A stretch of DNA of 64,000 nt, taken from assembly GCF_000154445.1 (NCBI RefSeq), contig NZ_DS499565.1. The stretch is one strand, 5' to 3'. This DNA comes from Intestinibacter bartlettii (GTDB taxonomy: Bacteria > Bacillota > Clostridia > Peptostreptococcales > Peptostreptococcaceae). Position numbers and translations under genes: made by a program. Numbering within the stretch: position 1 is the first letter of the stretch; the number at the start of each line of letters is the position of its first letter. Of this stretch, positions 35,283-44,755 are shown in pieces. Below the pieces are notes generated by a model. The model saw nothing but the letters and a program-made list of their open reading frames with translations, made no database searches and had not been told where the DNA came from.

Positions 35283-35592
35283 AATTAACCTCCATATATT
35301 TTAAACCCTTCTTCTATCCACTTTTAACTTTATAATTATTATAATTATACAATCCTAAAATTTTCTTACTAAAAACCTTAAGATTTTATGAAGATTTTCA
35401 CCTTCATTTATTTCTATATATAATATATCATTTATTCCTATATAATTAACTTACAATTAGCTTACAATTTTGTCATTTTAATGTATCACACATGTATATA
35501 CTTATCGTAAATTAAAAATCTAATTCACTTTTATTATATTTAACATAGGGGTTATGTATTATACCCCTTTAATTGTAATTTTAATCTTTATC
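35283..35592 (-). other. Long leader upstream of the LPG-synthase-like gene
   Basis: No protein-coding frame with a ribosome site is seen. Two 9-base direct copies of CTTACAATT lie exactly 11 bases apart (35450-35458 and 35461-35469), the spacing used by OmpR-type response regulators. A small hairpin AGGGGT/ACCCCT lies at 35547-35568. Both are suggestive only. Confidence 0.4.
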
Positions 35593-35636
35593 TATTGTAC
35601 TAATATAACAGTACAATAGTACAATAATTTTGTCAA
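35593..35636 (-). promoter_or_regulatory. Promoter overlapped by an inverted-repeat operator
   Basis: TATTGTACT (35593-35601) and AGTACAATA (35610-35618) form a perfect 9-base inverted repeat with an 8-base spacer. A third half-site GTACAATA follows at 35619-35626. On the minus strand a TTGACA (35631-35636) lies 17 bases from TACTGT (35608-35613) within the repeat. The form resembles operators of YtrA-type GntR repressors. It would control the LPG-synthase-like gene or an unseen leader product. Confidence 0.5.
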
Positions 35637-35645
35637 CAAAAAACA

Positions 35646-35671
35646 GCTACTTATAATCGAGTAGCTGTTAT
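35646..35671 (-). terminator. Terminator of the OLD-family gene
   Basis: ACAGCTACT and AGTAGCTGT form a perfect stem with an 8-base loop. It lies just after the stop codon of the ATPase/nuclease gene. The upstream plus-strand A run gives T residues on the minus strand. Confidence 0.75.
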
Positions 35672-35677
35672 ATATAT

Positions 35678-37537
35678 TTATTCTATTATACTCAAATTAA
35701 CAAATAATCTCCTAAAATTATTTATTGTTTTCTCACTTAAAATTATTTCTTTATCTATTACTTTATCATAAAATTCCTTTGCAGCCATAGTTTTATTGAC
35801 TTCATACCTTACAGATAATTTATTTTTATCTTCTTCACTTATAAGTGATTCAACAAATTCTGGATTTCTTATATATTCTTTTTCAAGTGGTTTATCTTTA
35901 CAATTTATAAAAAATACTTCATGATTAAGCCTTAAATTTAAACTATCAATCAATTTATTACATTCTATTACTCCAGCCTTATCGTAATCAAGTACTACCT
36001 TGTAATTACATCCCCAGCCGATTAATATAGATACAAGTGCATTTACATTCCCTGCACCTACTGATGGAAGTATATACGGTCTTTGTTCTTCTTCTACTCC
36101 TAGATAATCAAGCATTGCAGTAAAGTACATGTAATCGGTAATACCTTCTGTTACAACATTTACTTTATCTAATCTAGGCCCTAAATTGTATTTTATATCT
36201 GCCCCAATTGCTTTTAAAAGTGGGGTCAAAGTCTCTCTTTTAGATGAAGAATTAAATTTATTATCATAGGCATTATTAAATATATGGGTTACTCCATTTT
36301 CGTCTTTTTCTATAGCCCTTACATTGATTATATCTTCTGTATCTATCATATATGGAGAATGTGTTGTATATACGACTTGGCCACCTTTATTGCATAGATT
36401 TTTAAGCAAGACTAAAAGCTCTCTTTGAGCATTTACATGAAGGTATACCCCTGGTTCATCTAGCAAATAAATTATTGTCTTATTTTCTAAATTTCCATAT
36501 GCTAAATCTATAAATAAATTCAAAAACCATTTAAGTCCATTGCTTCTCTCATCTAAATATGTTGTATGTTCTTTTGTCTTTATAAATATCTTTAAACAAT
36601 TATTTTCAAAGTTTACTTTAATTTTTACATTTTCATCTTCTTCATAAAAATAATTAAATTCTTTTTGTATATTATACTTAACCTTTTCTTTTATACTATT
36701 AATACATTTGTTTCTTTCATTTTCATCATTTGATTCTATTGCCTTTATAAACTCTTCTAATGGAGCTTCTGTAACAACCATAAATTTGTATAAAAGCCCT
36801 TTTTTTGTTTTTATTGCAGATTTTATTTCATCTAAATTATATATGCTCTGCAATTCTTCTTCTTTTGTTCTATAATAAATTACTGGTAATAACTTATATT
36901 TTTTCTTAATCTTGCTTTTTATTGTTTCAATATGTCTTATAAGAGTATAACATTCTTCATTATACTCTCTACTTGCCATATCTTGTTCTTGTAATATCAA
37001 AACTTCCAAAATTTCATTTAGACTTTTCTTATATTTGACCCATATTTTACTGTCAATTTCAAGCAATCTATCTAATTTTTCATCTATACTTTCTATAAAT
37101 TTCTTTGTTGTATATTTACCATAAACTTTAAAATAGTTTAATATATTATCTTCTATATAATAAATAGCATTTTTTAATTCCTCATCATGATTAAAAATAG
37201 AAGAAAATGCTCCTTCAAACTCTATATCATCACTTGAATAAAACTTAAATACTGTTTTTGGATTTTTAGAATCGATTAAAAGTTGTTGACATTCTTTTTC
37301 AGTAAATTTCAATTCTACTGTTATTACTATATTCCTATTTGTATAACGATTTTTCTTACTAAAAAAATCATCGTTAATATGATGTATAAATGAGATATTT
37401 CCTAAAGCTTCTAGAATATTGCTTTTTCCAGAATCATTTTTACCTATTAAAGCCGTTATATTATCCTCTAAAAGTAGAACATTTCTTTCTTCTCCTAAAG
37501 ATTTATAATTGCTGATTATTATGCTCTTTATCTTCAT
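35678..37537 (-). CDS. OLD-family ATP-dependent endonuclease (AAA ATPase plus TOPRIM)
   Basis: The 619-residue protein has an ABC/SMC-like ATPase domain with Walker A GKNDSGKS (32-39), a long helical insertion, and Walker B LLDEPGVYLH. A C-terminal TOPRIM nuclease domain follows, with the acidic motifs VTEGITDY and VLDYDKAG. This is the architecture of OLD (overcoming lysogenisation defect) nucleases, several of which act in phage defence (for example GajA of Gabija). No helicase partner (UvrD/GajB-like), reverse transcriptase or other defence gene is adjacent, so it looks like a class 1 stand-alone OLD. TTGGGAGAG precedes the ATG. Confidence 0.88.
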   Translation of the reverse strand: MKIKSIIISNYKSLGEERNVLLLEDNITALIGKNDSGKSNILEALGNISFIHHINDDFFSKKNRYTNRNIVITVELKFTEKECQQLLIDSKNPKTVFKFYSSDDIEFEGAFSSIFNHDEELKNAIYYIEDNILNYFKVYGKYTTKKFIESIDEKLDRLLEIDSKIWVKYKKSLNEILEVLILQEQDMASREYNEECYTLIRHIETIKSKIKKKYKLLPVIYYRTKEEELQSIYNLDEIKSAIKTKKGLLYKFMVVTEAPLEEFIKAIESNDENERNKCINSIKEKVKYNIQKEFNYFYEEDENVKIKVNFENNCLKIFIKTKEHTTYLDERSNGLKWFLNLFIDLAYGNLENKTIIYLLDEPGVYLHVNAQRELLVLLKNLCNKGGQVVYTTHSPYMIDTEDIINVRAIEKDENGVTHIFNNAYDNKFNSSSKRETLTPLLKAIGADIKYNLGPRLDKVNVVTEGITDYMYFTAMLDYLGVEEEQRPYILPSVGAGNVNALVSILIGWGCNYKVVLDYDKAGVIECNKLIDSLNLRLNHEVFFINCKDKPLEKEYIRNPEFVESLISEEDKNKLSVRYEVNKTMAAKEFYDKVIDKEIILSEKTINNFRRLFVNLSIIE

Positions 37538-37618
37538 TTAAATCTCTCCCAACAAAATTTAATATCTATAATTAAATTATAATATTTATTTATGATAATT
37601 ACCTAAAAATATCCACAA

Positions 37619-37660
37619 AAAAATCACAAATTATACAAGCCGTATAATCTGTGATTTTTT
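37619..37660 (-). terminator. Terminator after the pyrR-uraA operon
   Basis: AAAAATCACA and ATTATAC pair with GTATAAT and TGTGATTTTT with one mismatch, closing a 5-base loop. It lies directly downstream of the uracil permease gene on the minus strand. Confidence 0.85.
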
Positions 37661-37679
37661 ATTTCAGTTATTTATTTTA

Positions 37680-38930
37680 TTATTCTACCTCTGCTACTGT
37701 ATTATCTAAGTTTAATACTGATTCTTCTTTGAAGTCTTTAGCATTTAATATTCTATTTAATATAACTCCAACTATTGCAGCTAAGCTTAATCCTGTTAAA
37801 CTTGAAGTTTTTGATAGAGGTATTCCTATTTCTATTCCTGCATAAGTGCTTAAATATGAAGTTCCAAGACCTATTATAAGTATAGTAGCTATTATTATTA
37901 TATTTTTTGTATTTCCTTTATAGCATTTACTATCTCTTATACTTTTAACTCCTACATAAGTTATCATAGAGAATAGGTATATACTTATTCCGCCCATAAC
38001 AGCTTGTGGTATACTTTGTAAAAATCCTCCGAATTTACCTACACAAGATAATACTATTGCAAATACTGCTGTTAATTCTAAAACTCTTGGATCGTAGTTT
38101 TTAGTTATTGCTAAAAGCGCAGTATTTTCTCCGTAAGTAGTATTAGCAGGTCCTCCTGCAAATCCAGCGAATATTGTTGCAAGACCATCACCTAGTAATG
38201 TTCTATTAAGTCCTGGATTTTCTATAAAGTTTTTTCCGACAACTGTTCCATTTGTAGTAACATCACCTATATGTTCCATAAATGTTGCAAGTACTACTGG
38301 TGCTATCATTAATATTGCTTCTATACTGAATTTTGGTAATCTGAAATTTGGTATAGCAAACCAACTCGCTTGGCTAGCTGCTGTAGTATCTACTTGTTTT
38401 AATATAAAACTTAGTGCTAATCCTGTAAATACTGCTATTATCACACTAAATTGTCTTATACTTCCTTTTGCAAATTTGTTTATTCCAATTGCTATAGCTA
38501 AAGTAATTATTGCTATAGGTAGGTAAGTTAATGCCATATCTAATGCTGAAGGAATTAAGTTTAAACCGATAACTGCTATCATTGCTCCTGTAACTTGTGG
38601 TGGGAAATATTTTTTAACCTTCTCTACACCAATAAATTTTACAACTAAAGACATTATTAAATATAAAAGTCCTGCTACGATAATTCCTCCTTGGGCATAA
38701 GCCAAATCTCCGTTAAACGCATCTGAAACTTGATTTATCACTCCTATAAATGCAAAACTTGAACCTAAAAATACTGGAACTTTCCAATCTGTACAAAAAT
38801 GGAATATTAATGTTCCTACACCTGCACAGAATATTGCCACCGCTGGGTCAAATCCTGTTAATAATGGAACTAATACTGTTGCTCCAAACATCGCAAGTAA
38901 ATGTTGAATCGATAAAGCTGCTTTTCTCAT
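37680..38930 (-). CDS. uraA: Uracil permease (NCS2 family)
   Basis: A 416-residue membrane protein with about fourteen helices that imports uracil by proton symport. Its N-terminus (QHLLAMFGATVLVPLLTGFDP) and the TTYGENTALLAIT motif, which contributes to the substrate site, are typical of UraA/PyrP. TTGGGAGG precedes the ATG. It follows pyrR by 38 bases, so it should share the PyrR-controlled attenuator, which ties uracil import to the pyrimidine level. Confidence 0.95.
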   Translation of the reverse strand: MRKAALSIQHLLAMFGATVLVPLLTGFDPAVAIFCAGVGTLIFHFCTDWKVPVFLGSSFAFIGVINQVSDAFNGDLAYAQGGIIVAGLLYLIMSLVVKFIGVEKVKKYFPPQVTGAMIAVIGLNLIPSALDMALTYLPIAIITLAIAIGINKFAKGSIRQFSVIIAVFTGLALSFILKQVDTTAASQASWFAIPNFRLPKFSIEAILMIAPVVLATFMEHIGDVTTNGTVVGKNFIENPGLNRTLLGDGLATIFAGFAGGPANTTYGENTALLAITKNYDPRVLELTAVFAIVLSCVGKFGGFLQSIPQAVMGGISIYLFSMITYVGVKSIRDSKCYKGNTKNIIIIATILIIGLGTSYLSTYAGIEIGIPLSKTSSLTGLSLAAIVGVILNRILNAKDFKEESVLNLDNTVAEVE

Positions 38931-38968
38931 AAATATATACCTCCCAATATTATATTATTAATATCTCT

Positions 38969-39502
38969 CTACTCTTTTATTTTTACAGAATCATTTCCGT
39001 CTACTTCTAATAATTCAACAGAAATTATTTCTTGTTTTGATGTTGGTACATTTTTTCCTACATAATCTGCTCTTATAGGAAGTTCTCTGTGACCTCTATC
39101 TACTAATACTGCTAGTTGTATAGATTTTGGTCTTCCTATATCCATAAGAGCATTTAAAGCTGATCTTACAGTTCTTCCTGTATATAAAACGTCATCTACT
39201 AAAACAACTATTTTATCGTTTATATCAGTACCTATATTCGTACTGTTTATTACAGGTTCTTCTTGTATTTCTTTTAAGTCATCTCTGTATAAAGTAATGT
39301 CCATTTCTCCAGTTGCAACTTTATGTCCTTCTATTTGTTCAATTCTAGTTGCTATTCTGCTTGCTATAGGTACACCTCTAGTTTTAACACCTATTAAGAT
39401 GACATCTTCAACTCCTTTATTTTTTTCGATTATTTCATGACTTATTCTTGTGATAGCTCTAGCAATTGCTTTTTCATCCATCAATTTAGCTTTTTCTATC
39501 AT
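38969..39502 (-). CDS. pyrR: Bifunctional pyr operon attenuator / uracil phosphoribosyltransferase
   Basis: PyrR binds a loop in pyr leader RNAs when UMP is abundant and promotes termination; it also has weak uracil phosphoribosyltransferase activity. The 177-residue protein has the PRPP-binding motif VVLVDDVLYTGRTVRSAL and the start KLMDEKAIARAITRI. AAAGGAGAG precedes the ATG. Its own leader carries a PyrR-type loop and a terminator, so pyrR and uraA are probably autoregulated. Confidence 0.96.
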   Translation of the reverse strand: MIEKAKLMDEKAIARAITRISHEIIEKNKGVEDVILIGVKTRGVPIASRIATRIEQIEGHKVATGEMDITLYRDDLKEIQEEPVINSTNIGTDINDKIVVLVDDVLYTGRTVRSALNALMDIGRPKSIQLAVLVDRGHRELPIRADYVGKNVPTSKQEIISVELLEVDGNDSVKIKE

Positions 39503-39561
39503 TATTTCTCTCCTTTGTTCTGTAGTATTTAGCGTATAAAATATGAGATTCTTTATTTCAA

Positions 39562-39690
39562 CAAAAAAACTTCCTGCACAAGACAGGAAGTTATACTTTT
39601 TTACACATCAAAAGTACATCTATGCCTTATGATCTCTCTGTATCAATTAAAGGTATATCTATATTTTTACGTTATTTAAATTTTATTTTT
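39562..39690 (-). promoter_or_regulatory. PyrR-dependent attenuator of pyrR-uraA
   Basis: Read on the minus strand, a GAT-ACAGAGAG-ATC hairpin loop (39631-39644) resembles the PyrR-binding loop consensus with CAGAGAG. It is followed by an intrinsic terminator, AACTTCCTG paired with CAGGAAGTT and a run of seven T (39562-39592), about 60 bases before pyrR. The layout is that of known pyr attenuators. Confidence 0.75.
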
Positions 39691-39751
39691 ATTTCAATTT
39701 TTAATTTTTCTTAAATATCATTATATAATTTTAATATTCTTATTTCAATAC

Positions 39752-40675
39752 TTATTTTATTTTGTTAAGTATTTCCACAAAGTAATCTGGTAAATCAGAG
39801 TTAAATTCAACATATTGTTTAGTCGTAGGATGTATAAATCCTAGCTTTCTTGCATGAAGTGTTTGGCCTTTACATTTTATTTTTGAATTTTTAGGTCCGT
39901 ATATAGGATCCCCTAAAAGTGGATGACCTATACTTGCTGCATGCACTCTTATTTGATGAGTTCTACCAGTTTCTAAATTAGCCTTCATGTGAGTAAAGTT
40001 TTCATATCTTTTTATAACTTCAAAGTGAGTTACTGCTCTTTTCCCATCTTTTACTATAGCCATTTTAAGTCTATCTTTTGGATTTCTTCCTATAGGCCTA
40101 TCTACTGTGATTTTATCTTCTTTTACAACTCCATGACATATAAATTCATATTCTCTAGTTATTGAGTGGTCTTTTAATTGCTCTGCTAGAGAATTATGTG
40201 CATTATTATTTTTTGCTATCATAAGTATTCCTGAAGTATCTTTGTCGATTCTATGCACAATTCCAGGTCTTATTACACCATTTATAGATGATAGATTGTC
40301 TTTACAATGATATAATATCGCATTTACTAATGTATTTTCATAATTCCCTGGTGCAGGGTGCACAACCATATCTTGTGGTTTGTTTACGATTAATAAATCA
40401 TCATCTTCATATACTATATCTATTGGAATATCTTGTGGTATAACCTCTAAAAGTTTTGGTGCTGGTATTTCTATAACTACACTATCATCTTCTTTTACAG
40501 CATATTTAGCTTTTTCTATTTTTCCATTTACTTTTACTTTTTTATCTTTTATTATTTTTTGGATATAACTTCGAGACATTTCTCCTAGTTGCGAAGATAA
40601 ATACACATCTAATCTATCTCCCTCTTCTTCTCCTAAAACTAAAAATTCTCTTATTTCATCTTTTGTATTTTCCAT
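39752..40675 (-). CDS. rluD: RluA/RluD-family 23S rRNA pseudouridine synthase
   Basis: The 307-residue protein has an N-terminal S4 RNA-binding domain (RSYIQKIIKDKKVKVNGK) and the pseudouridine synthase domain with the catalytic aspartate in HRIDKDTSGI. TGRTHQIRVHAASIGHPLLGD follows. Clostridial members next to lspA are usually annotated as RluD type, acting on helix 69 of 23S rRNA. The precise target site cannot be read from sequence. The ribosome site is weak, but lspA lies just upstream. Confidence 0.9.
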   Translation of the reverse strand: MENTKDEIREFLVLGEEEGDRLDVYLSSQLGEMSRSYIQKIIKDKKVKVNGKIEKAKYAVKEDDSVVIEIPAPKLLEVIPQDIPIDIVYEDDDLLIVNKPQDMVVHPAPGNYENTLVNAILYHCKDNLSSINGVIRPGIVHRIDKDTSGILMIAKNNNAHNSLAEQLKDHSITREYEFICHGVVKEDKITVDRPIGRNPKDRLKMAIVKDGKRAVTHFEVIKRYENFTHMKANLETGRTHQIRVHAASIGHPLLGDPIYGPKNSKIKCKGQTLHARKLGFIHPTTKQYVEFNSDLPDYFVEILNKIK

Positions 40676-40751
40676 AATTTATTTCACTTTCTTTTAATAT
40701 TTTCTTTATCATTAAAAATTGTCAAATATCTTTTAATTAATATAAATATAC

Positions 40752-41204
40752 TTATTCCTTTTCAGTTTTATCACTTTTAATTAAAACATATAGACAAAGT
40801 AAAATCGTACCTACTACAATAAAGCAATCCGCTAAATTAAAAACATAATTCCATATAAAGACAAAGTCAAAGTAATCTACAACAAAATCTAGTCTAATCC
40901 TGTCTATTAAGTTTCCTAAAGCCCCTGCTATAATAAGCATAATTGAAGTTTTGCATATTTTTGAATTTATTTTTTTTGAATGAAGAGCATAAAGTCCTAC
41001 TATTGATGCAATAAGCGCAACAACTATAAATATTATTTGGTTATTTTGAAATAATCCAAATGCAGCCCCTCTATTTTCAACATAAGTTAAATTAAATACA
41101 TTTTCTATTACACTAATAGCCCCTTTATATCTTAATACATTTAAAGCCCAATTTTTTATAAGTTGATCAATACCTATTAAAAGTATTATAACTAATTCGT
41201 ACAT
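40752..41204 (-). CDS. lspA: Lipoprotein signal peptidase II
   Basis: LspA is a membrane aspartyl protease that cleaves signal peptides of prolipoproteins. It has 150 residues, four transmembrane helices, and the conserved NRGAAFG, GNLIDRI and FNLADCFIV motifs, the last two holding the catalytic aspartates. AGGAGGACG lies before the ATG. It is upstream of rluD with about 76 bases between them, the order common in Firmicutes. Confidence 0.96.
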   Translation of the reverse strand: MYELVIILLIGIDQLIKNWALNVLRYKGAISVIENVFNLTYVENRGAAFGLFQNNQIIFIVVALIASIVGLYALHSKKINSKICKTSIMLIIAGALGNLIDRIRLDFVVDYFDFVFIWNYVFNLADCFIVVGTILLCLYVLIKSDKTEKE

Positions 41205-41259
41205 CTCGTCCTCCTAAAAAAAGTATTTTTATACATTATACATAAAAAACGGATTTTAT

Positions 41260-41298
41260 AAAAGAGATGTCGAAATTTAATTATTCAACATCTCTTTT
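41260..41298 (-). terminator. Terminator of the polysaccharide deacetylase gene
   Basis: AAAAGAGATGT and its complement enclose a 17-base AT loop. It lies 27 bases after the stop codon of the deacetylase gene, and a T-rich stretch follows on the minus strand. Confidence 0.65.
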
Positions 41299-41324
41299 TA
41301 AAGGTTTTATCTAAATTTTAAATT

Positions 41325-42065
41325 TTATTTATCTAAGTGTTCCATTAGTTCTGAAATCGTAACAAATTTATACCCTTTTTCTTTTAATTTTGGTATTACT
41401 ATTTCTAAAGCCTGTATTGTTTGGGATTTATCATTTCTAACTGTATTATAGTCGTGTAGTATTATAATATTTCCATTTTCAACTTTATTTTCGATTGTAC
41501 TTACTATACTATTTACTCCAGGGTTTGACCAGTCCCTAACATCTATATTAGACCATAATATTATATTCATGTTTTTAGATTTAACAGTTTGACATAAATC
41601 CCTACTCAAAGCTCTATACGGAGGTCTGAATAATGTTGGATATTCTCCTGTAACTTCTTTTATCGCTTCTTGTGTTTTTGTAACTTCACTTTCAATTTCT
41701 GCTCTTGATTTTTTTGCTGCATTTATATGTGTAAATGTATGATTTCCTATTTCATGGCCTTCTTCTTTTTCTCTTTTAACTATTTTTTTATTATATTGTA
41801 CTTTTTCTCCAATCAAGAAGAATGTCGCCTTTACATCGTACTTTTTCAGAATATCTAAAACTTGGGGTGTAAATACCTCATCAGGCCCATCATCAAATGT
41901 AAGCGCCACTACCTTTTCGTCTTCATTTCCTTTTTTTATTATTATATCCTCATAGTCGTATTTATAACTGTCTGCAGATACGTCTTTTGTATTATCAGCC
42001 AAACAAACTTTTGAAAATCCTATTATAAAAAAGATAATTACTATGGTGCCAAGGATTTTTTTCAT
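41325..42065 (-). CDS. Polysaccharide deacetylase (NodB domain), secreted
   Basis: A 246-residue protein with an N-terminal signal peptide (about 1-22, KKILGTIVIIFFIIGFSKV). The NodB homology domain starts with ALTFDDGPDEVFT (catalytic Asp and metal-binding Asp). It has the metal-binding HEIGNHTFTH, then RPPYRA and ILWSNIDVRDW. Family members remove acetyl groups from peptidoglycan or other glycans outside the membrane; lysozyme resistance or spore cortex work are possible. AAGAGG precedes the ATG. It is monocistronic. Confidence 0.92.
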   Translation of the reverse strand: MKKILGTIVIIFFIIGFSKVCLADNTKDVSADSYKYDYEDIIIKKGNEDEKVVALTFDDGPDEVFTPQVLDILKKYDVKATFFLIGEKVQYNKKIVKREKEEGHEIGNHTFTHINAAKKSRAEIESEVTKTQEAIKEVTGEYPTLFRPPYRALSRDLCQTVKSKNMNIILWSNIDVRDWSNPGVNSIVSTIENKVENGNIIILHDYNTVRNDKSQTIQALEIVIPKLKEKGYKFVTISELMEHLDK

Positions 42066-42202
42066 ATTAAAACCTCTTTTCTATCTATCTTTTCATAGAC
42101 CTTTTTTATTCATAAATAAATATTTTTCATTTCTAGTTTGCCCATATTTTATTTTTCATTATACTTTTTTATTATTTTTTATAAAATCACATTTATAGTA
42201 AA

Positions 42203-42233
42203 AAAAGGATGCCCTAATATATGACATCCTTTT
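42203..42233 (-). terminator. Terminator of leuS
   Basis: AAAAGGATG and CATCCTTTT form a stem with a 13-base loop just after the leuS stop codon, with a T run on the minus strand. Confidence 0.8.
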
Positions 42234-42252
42234 ATATATAAAATAAATTTTA

Positions 42253-44673
42253 TTATTTTACAACTATGTTTATTAATTTTTTAGGTATAGCTATAACTTT
42301 AACTACAGTTTTATCTCCTATAGATGCTTGTACTTTATCATTTTCTAAAGCTACTTTTTCCATTTCTTCTTTAGTCATGTTTGCACCTACACTTAATTTA
42401 GCTCTAACTTTACCGTTTATTTGAACAACTACTTCTACTTCGTCTTTTACTAAAGCAGATTCGTCAAATTCTGGCCAGCTTATATCGAATATACTTCCTT
42501 CTTTTCCTATCATTTGCCATAATTCTTCACCTACATGTGGTGTAAATGGAGCAAGTATAGTTACTATAGTTTCGATACCTTCTTTGATTATTCCATCATT
42601 TCTAGTATCTAATTCTTTATATTTGTACATTTCGTTTATTAATTCCATTAATGATGCTATAGCTGTATTGAATCCGAATTTAAAGCTTAAATCATCTGTC
42701 ACTTTTTTAAGTGTTGAATGTATAGTAAATCTCATAGCTTTATCTTCTTTAGTTGCAACATTTACTTTTGCATCTGATTTAGCTATATCTTTTAACTCGT
42801 CTACTAATCTATAAACTCTGTTTAAGAATCTAAAGCATCCTTCAACACCTTGTTCAGACCAGTCTAAGTCTCTTTCTGGTGGAGCGGCGAATAATACGAA
42901 TAATCTAGCAGTATCAGCACCGTATTTATCTATTATTTCAAGAGGTGATACTGTATTACCTTTAGATTTACTCATTTTGCTACCATCCATTAATACCATA
43001 CCTTGAGTAAGTAAATTTTTGAATGGTTCGTCGAAGTCTACCATACCAACTTTCTTTAATGCTTTAACGAAGAATCTAGCGTAAAGTAAATGCATTATAG
43101 CATGTTCTACCCCACCGATATATTGATCAACTGGCATCCATTTATTTACTACTTCTGAATCGAACATTGCTTCTTGATTTTTGTTGTCTATATATCTTAA
43201 GAAATACCAAGATGAGTCAACGAATGTATCCATTGTATCTACATCTCTAGTCGCATGTTTACCACATTTTGGACAAGTAGTATTTATGAAAGTTTTTGAA
43301 GTTGTAAGTGGAGATTCACCTTTTCCTGTAAATTCAACATCTGTTGGAAGTAATACTGGTAAATCTTTTTTGTCTACTGGTACTATACCGCAATCTTCAC
43401 AGTAAACAACTGGTATTGGAACTCCCCAATATCTTTGTCTTGATAATAACCAGTCTCTAAGTCTGTAGTTTACAGTCTTTTTACCTCTTCCTTCTTTAGC
43501 TAATTTTTCAGTTATTTTATCTTGAGCTTCTGTAGCATCCATTCCATTGAATTCTTCAGAATTTATCATTTTACCGTCTTCATCTATAACGTCTATTATT
43601 TCTATACCGTATTTTGTAGCGAATTCTTTATCTCTATCATCATGTGCTGGAACACCCATTATTGCACCAGTACCATAATCCATTAAGATATAGTTTGCTA
43701 TCCATAGAGGAACTTTTCTTCCTGTTATAGGATTTATTACATATTTACCTATGAACATACCTTCTTTTTCTGTATCAGTAGAAGTTCTTTCTATTTCAGT
43801 TTGAGTATGCATTTTTTGTACGAATTTATCTACATCAGCTTCGTATTCAGTTCCAGCTACTAATTCTTTAACTAGTGGATTTTCTGGAGCTAATGCCATG
43901 AAAGTTGTTCCATAAACTGTATCAGGTCTAGTAGTATAAACGATCATTTGGTCATCTGATCCATCTATATCAAATACTATTTCAGCACCATGAGATTTTC
44001 CTATCCAGTTTCTTTGCATTGTTTTAACTTTTTCTGGCCATCCTTCTAATTTGTCTAAATCATTTAATAATTCTTCAGCAAATTCAGTAGTTTTGAAATA
44101 CCATTGTTCTAATTCTTTTTTAACAACTACAGCATCACATCTTTCACATTGTCCACCAACAACTTGTTCATTTGCAAGAACTGTTTCACAAGATGGACAC
44201 CAGTTTACGAAAGATTTTTTCTTATATGCAAGACCTGCTTCTAAGAATTTTAAGAATATTTCTTGTGTAAATTTGTAATAATCAGGATTAGAAGTTGCTA
44301 ATTCTCTTTCCCAGTCATAACTTAAACCTAATAATTTTAATTGGTTTTTCATATCATCTATGTTTTCATAAGTCCATTTTGCTGGATGTATTCCGTGTTT
44401 TATAGCAGCATTTTCTGCTGGAAGACCGAATGAATCCCATCCCATTGGATGTAGAACATTGTATCCTTCCATTTTTTTAAATCTTGCTACAACGTCACCT
44501 ATTGAGTAGTTTCTAACGTGACCCATATGTATTTTTCCTGATGGATAAGGGAACATCTCTAACGTATAATATAAAGGTTTTGATGTATCTCTTGTATCAG
44601 TTTTATATTGGTTTATTTCTTCCCATTTATTTTGCCATTTAGCTTCAACGTCTTTAAAATTGTAAACGCTCAT
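42253..44673 (-). CDS. leuS: Leucyl-tRNA synthetase
   Basis: LeuS charges tRNA-Leu with leucine. The 806-residue class I synthetase has the HIGH-box variant HMGH at 49-52, the KMSKS motif near residue 565, a CP1 editing domain (TTRPDTVYGTTFMALAPE and DDRDKEFA), the zinc cluster CPSCETV with CERC, and the usual C-terminal helices. AGGAGGTAAC precedes the ATG. A T-box leader upstream adjusts it to tRNA charging. Confidence 0.98.
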   Translation of the reverse strand: MSVYNFKDVEAKWQNKWEEINQYKTDTRDTSKPLYYTLEMFPYPSGKIHMGHVRNYSIGDVVARFKKMEGYNVLHPMGWDSFGLPAENAAIKHGIHPAKWTYENIDDMKNQLKLLGLSYDWERELATSNPDYYKFTQEIFLKFLEAGLAYKKKSFVNWCPSCETVLANEQVVGGQCERCDAVVVKKELEQWYFKTTEFAEELLNDLDKLEGWPEKVKTMQRNWIGKSHGAEIVFDIDGSDDQMIVYTTRPDTVYGTTFMALAPENPLVKELVAGTEYEADVDKFVQKMHTQTEIERTSTDTEKEGMFIGKYVINPITGRKVPLWIANYILMDYGTGAIMGVPAHDDRDKEFATKYGIEIIDVIDEDGKMINSEEFNGMDATEAQDKITEKLAKEGRGKKTVNYRLRDWLLSRQRYWGVPIPVVYCEDCGIVPVDKKDLPVLLPTDVEFTGKGESPLTTSKTFINTTCPKCGKHATRDVDTMDTFVDSSWYFLRYIDNKNQEAMFDSEVVNKWMPVDQYIGGVEHAIMHLLYARFFVKALKKVGMVDFDEPFKNLLTQGMVLMDGSKMSKSKGNTVSPLEIIDKYGADTARLFVLFAAPPERDLDWSEQGVEGCFRFLNRVYRLVDELKDIAKSDAKVNVATKEDKAMRFTIHSTLKKVTDDLSFKFGFNTAIASLMELINEMYKYKELDTRNDGIIKEGIETIVTILAPFTPHVGEELWQMIGKEGSIFDISWPEFDESALVKDEVEVVVQINGKVRAKLSVGANMTKEEMEKVALENDKVQASIGDKTVVKVIAIPKKLINIVVK

Positions 44674-44755
44674 TATGTTACCTCCTAATTTTGATTATAT
44701 TTAATAAATCCATATTTATTATTTTTAATTTATTTTTAGTAATTTTTGAAAAAAT

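Noticed and set aside
37680..39502. pyrR-uraA as part of a defence island with the OLD gene
   Set aside because: They are ordinary pyrimidine salvage genes separated from the OLD gene by a strong terminator.
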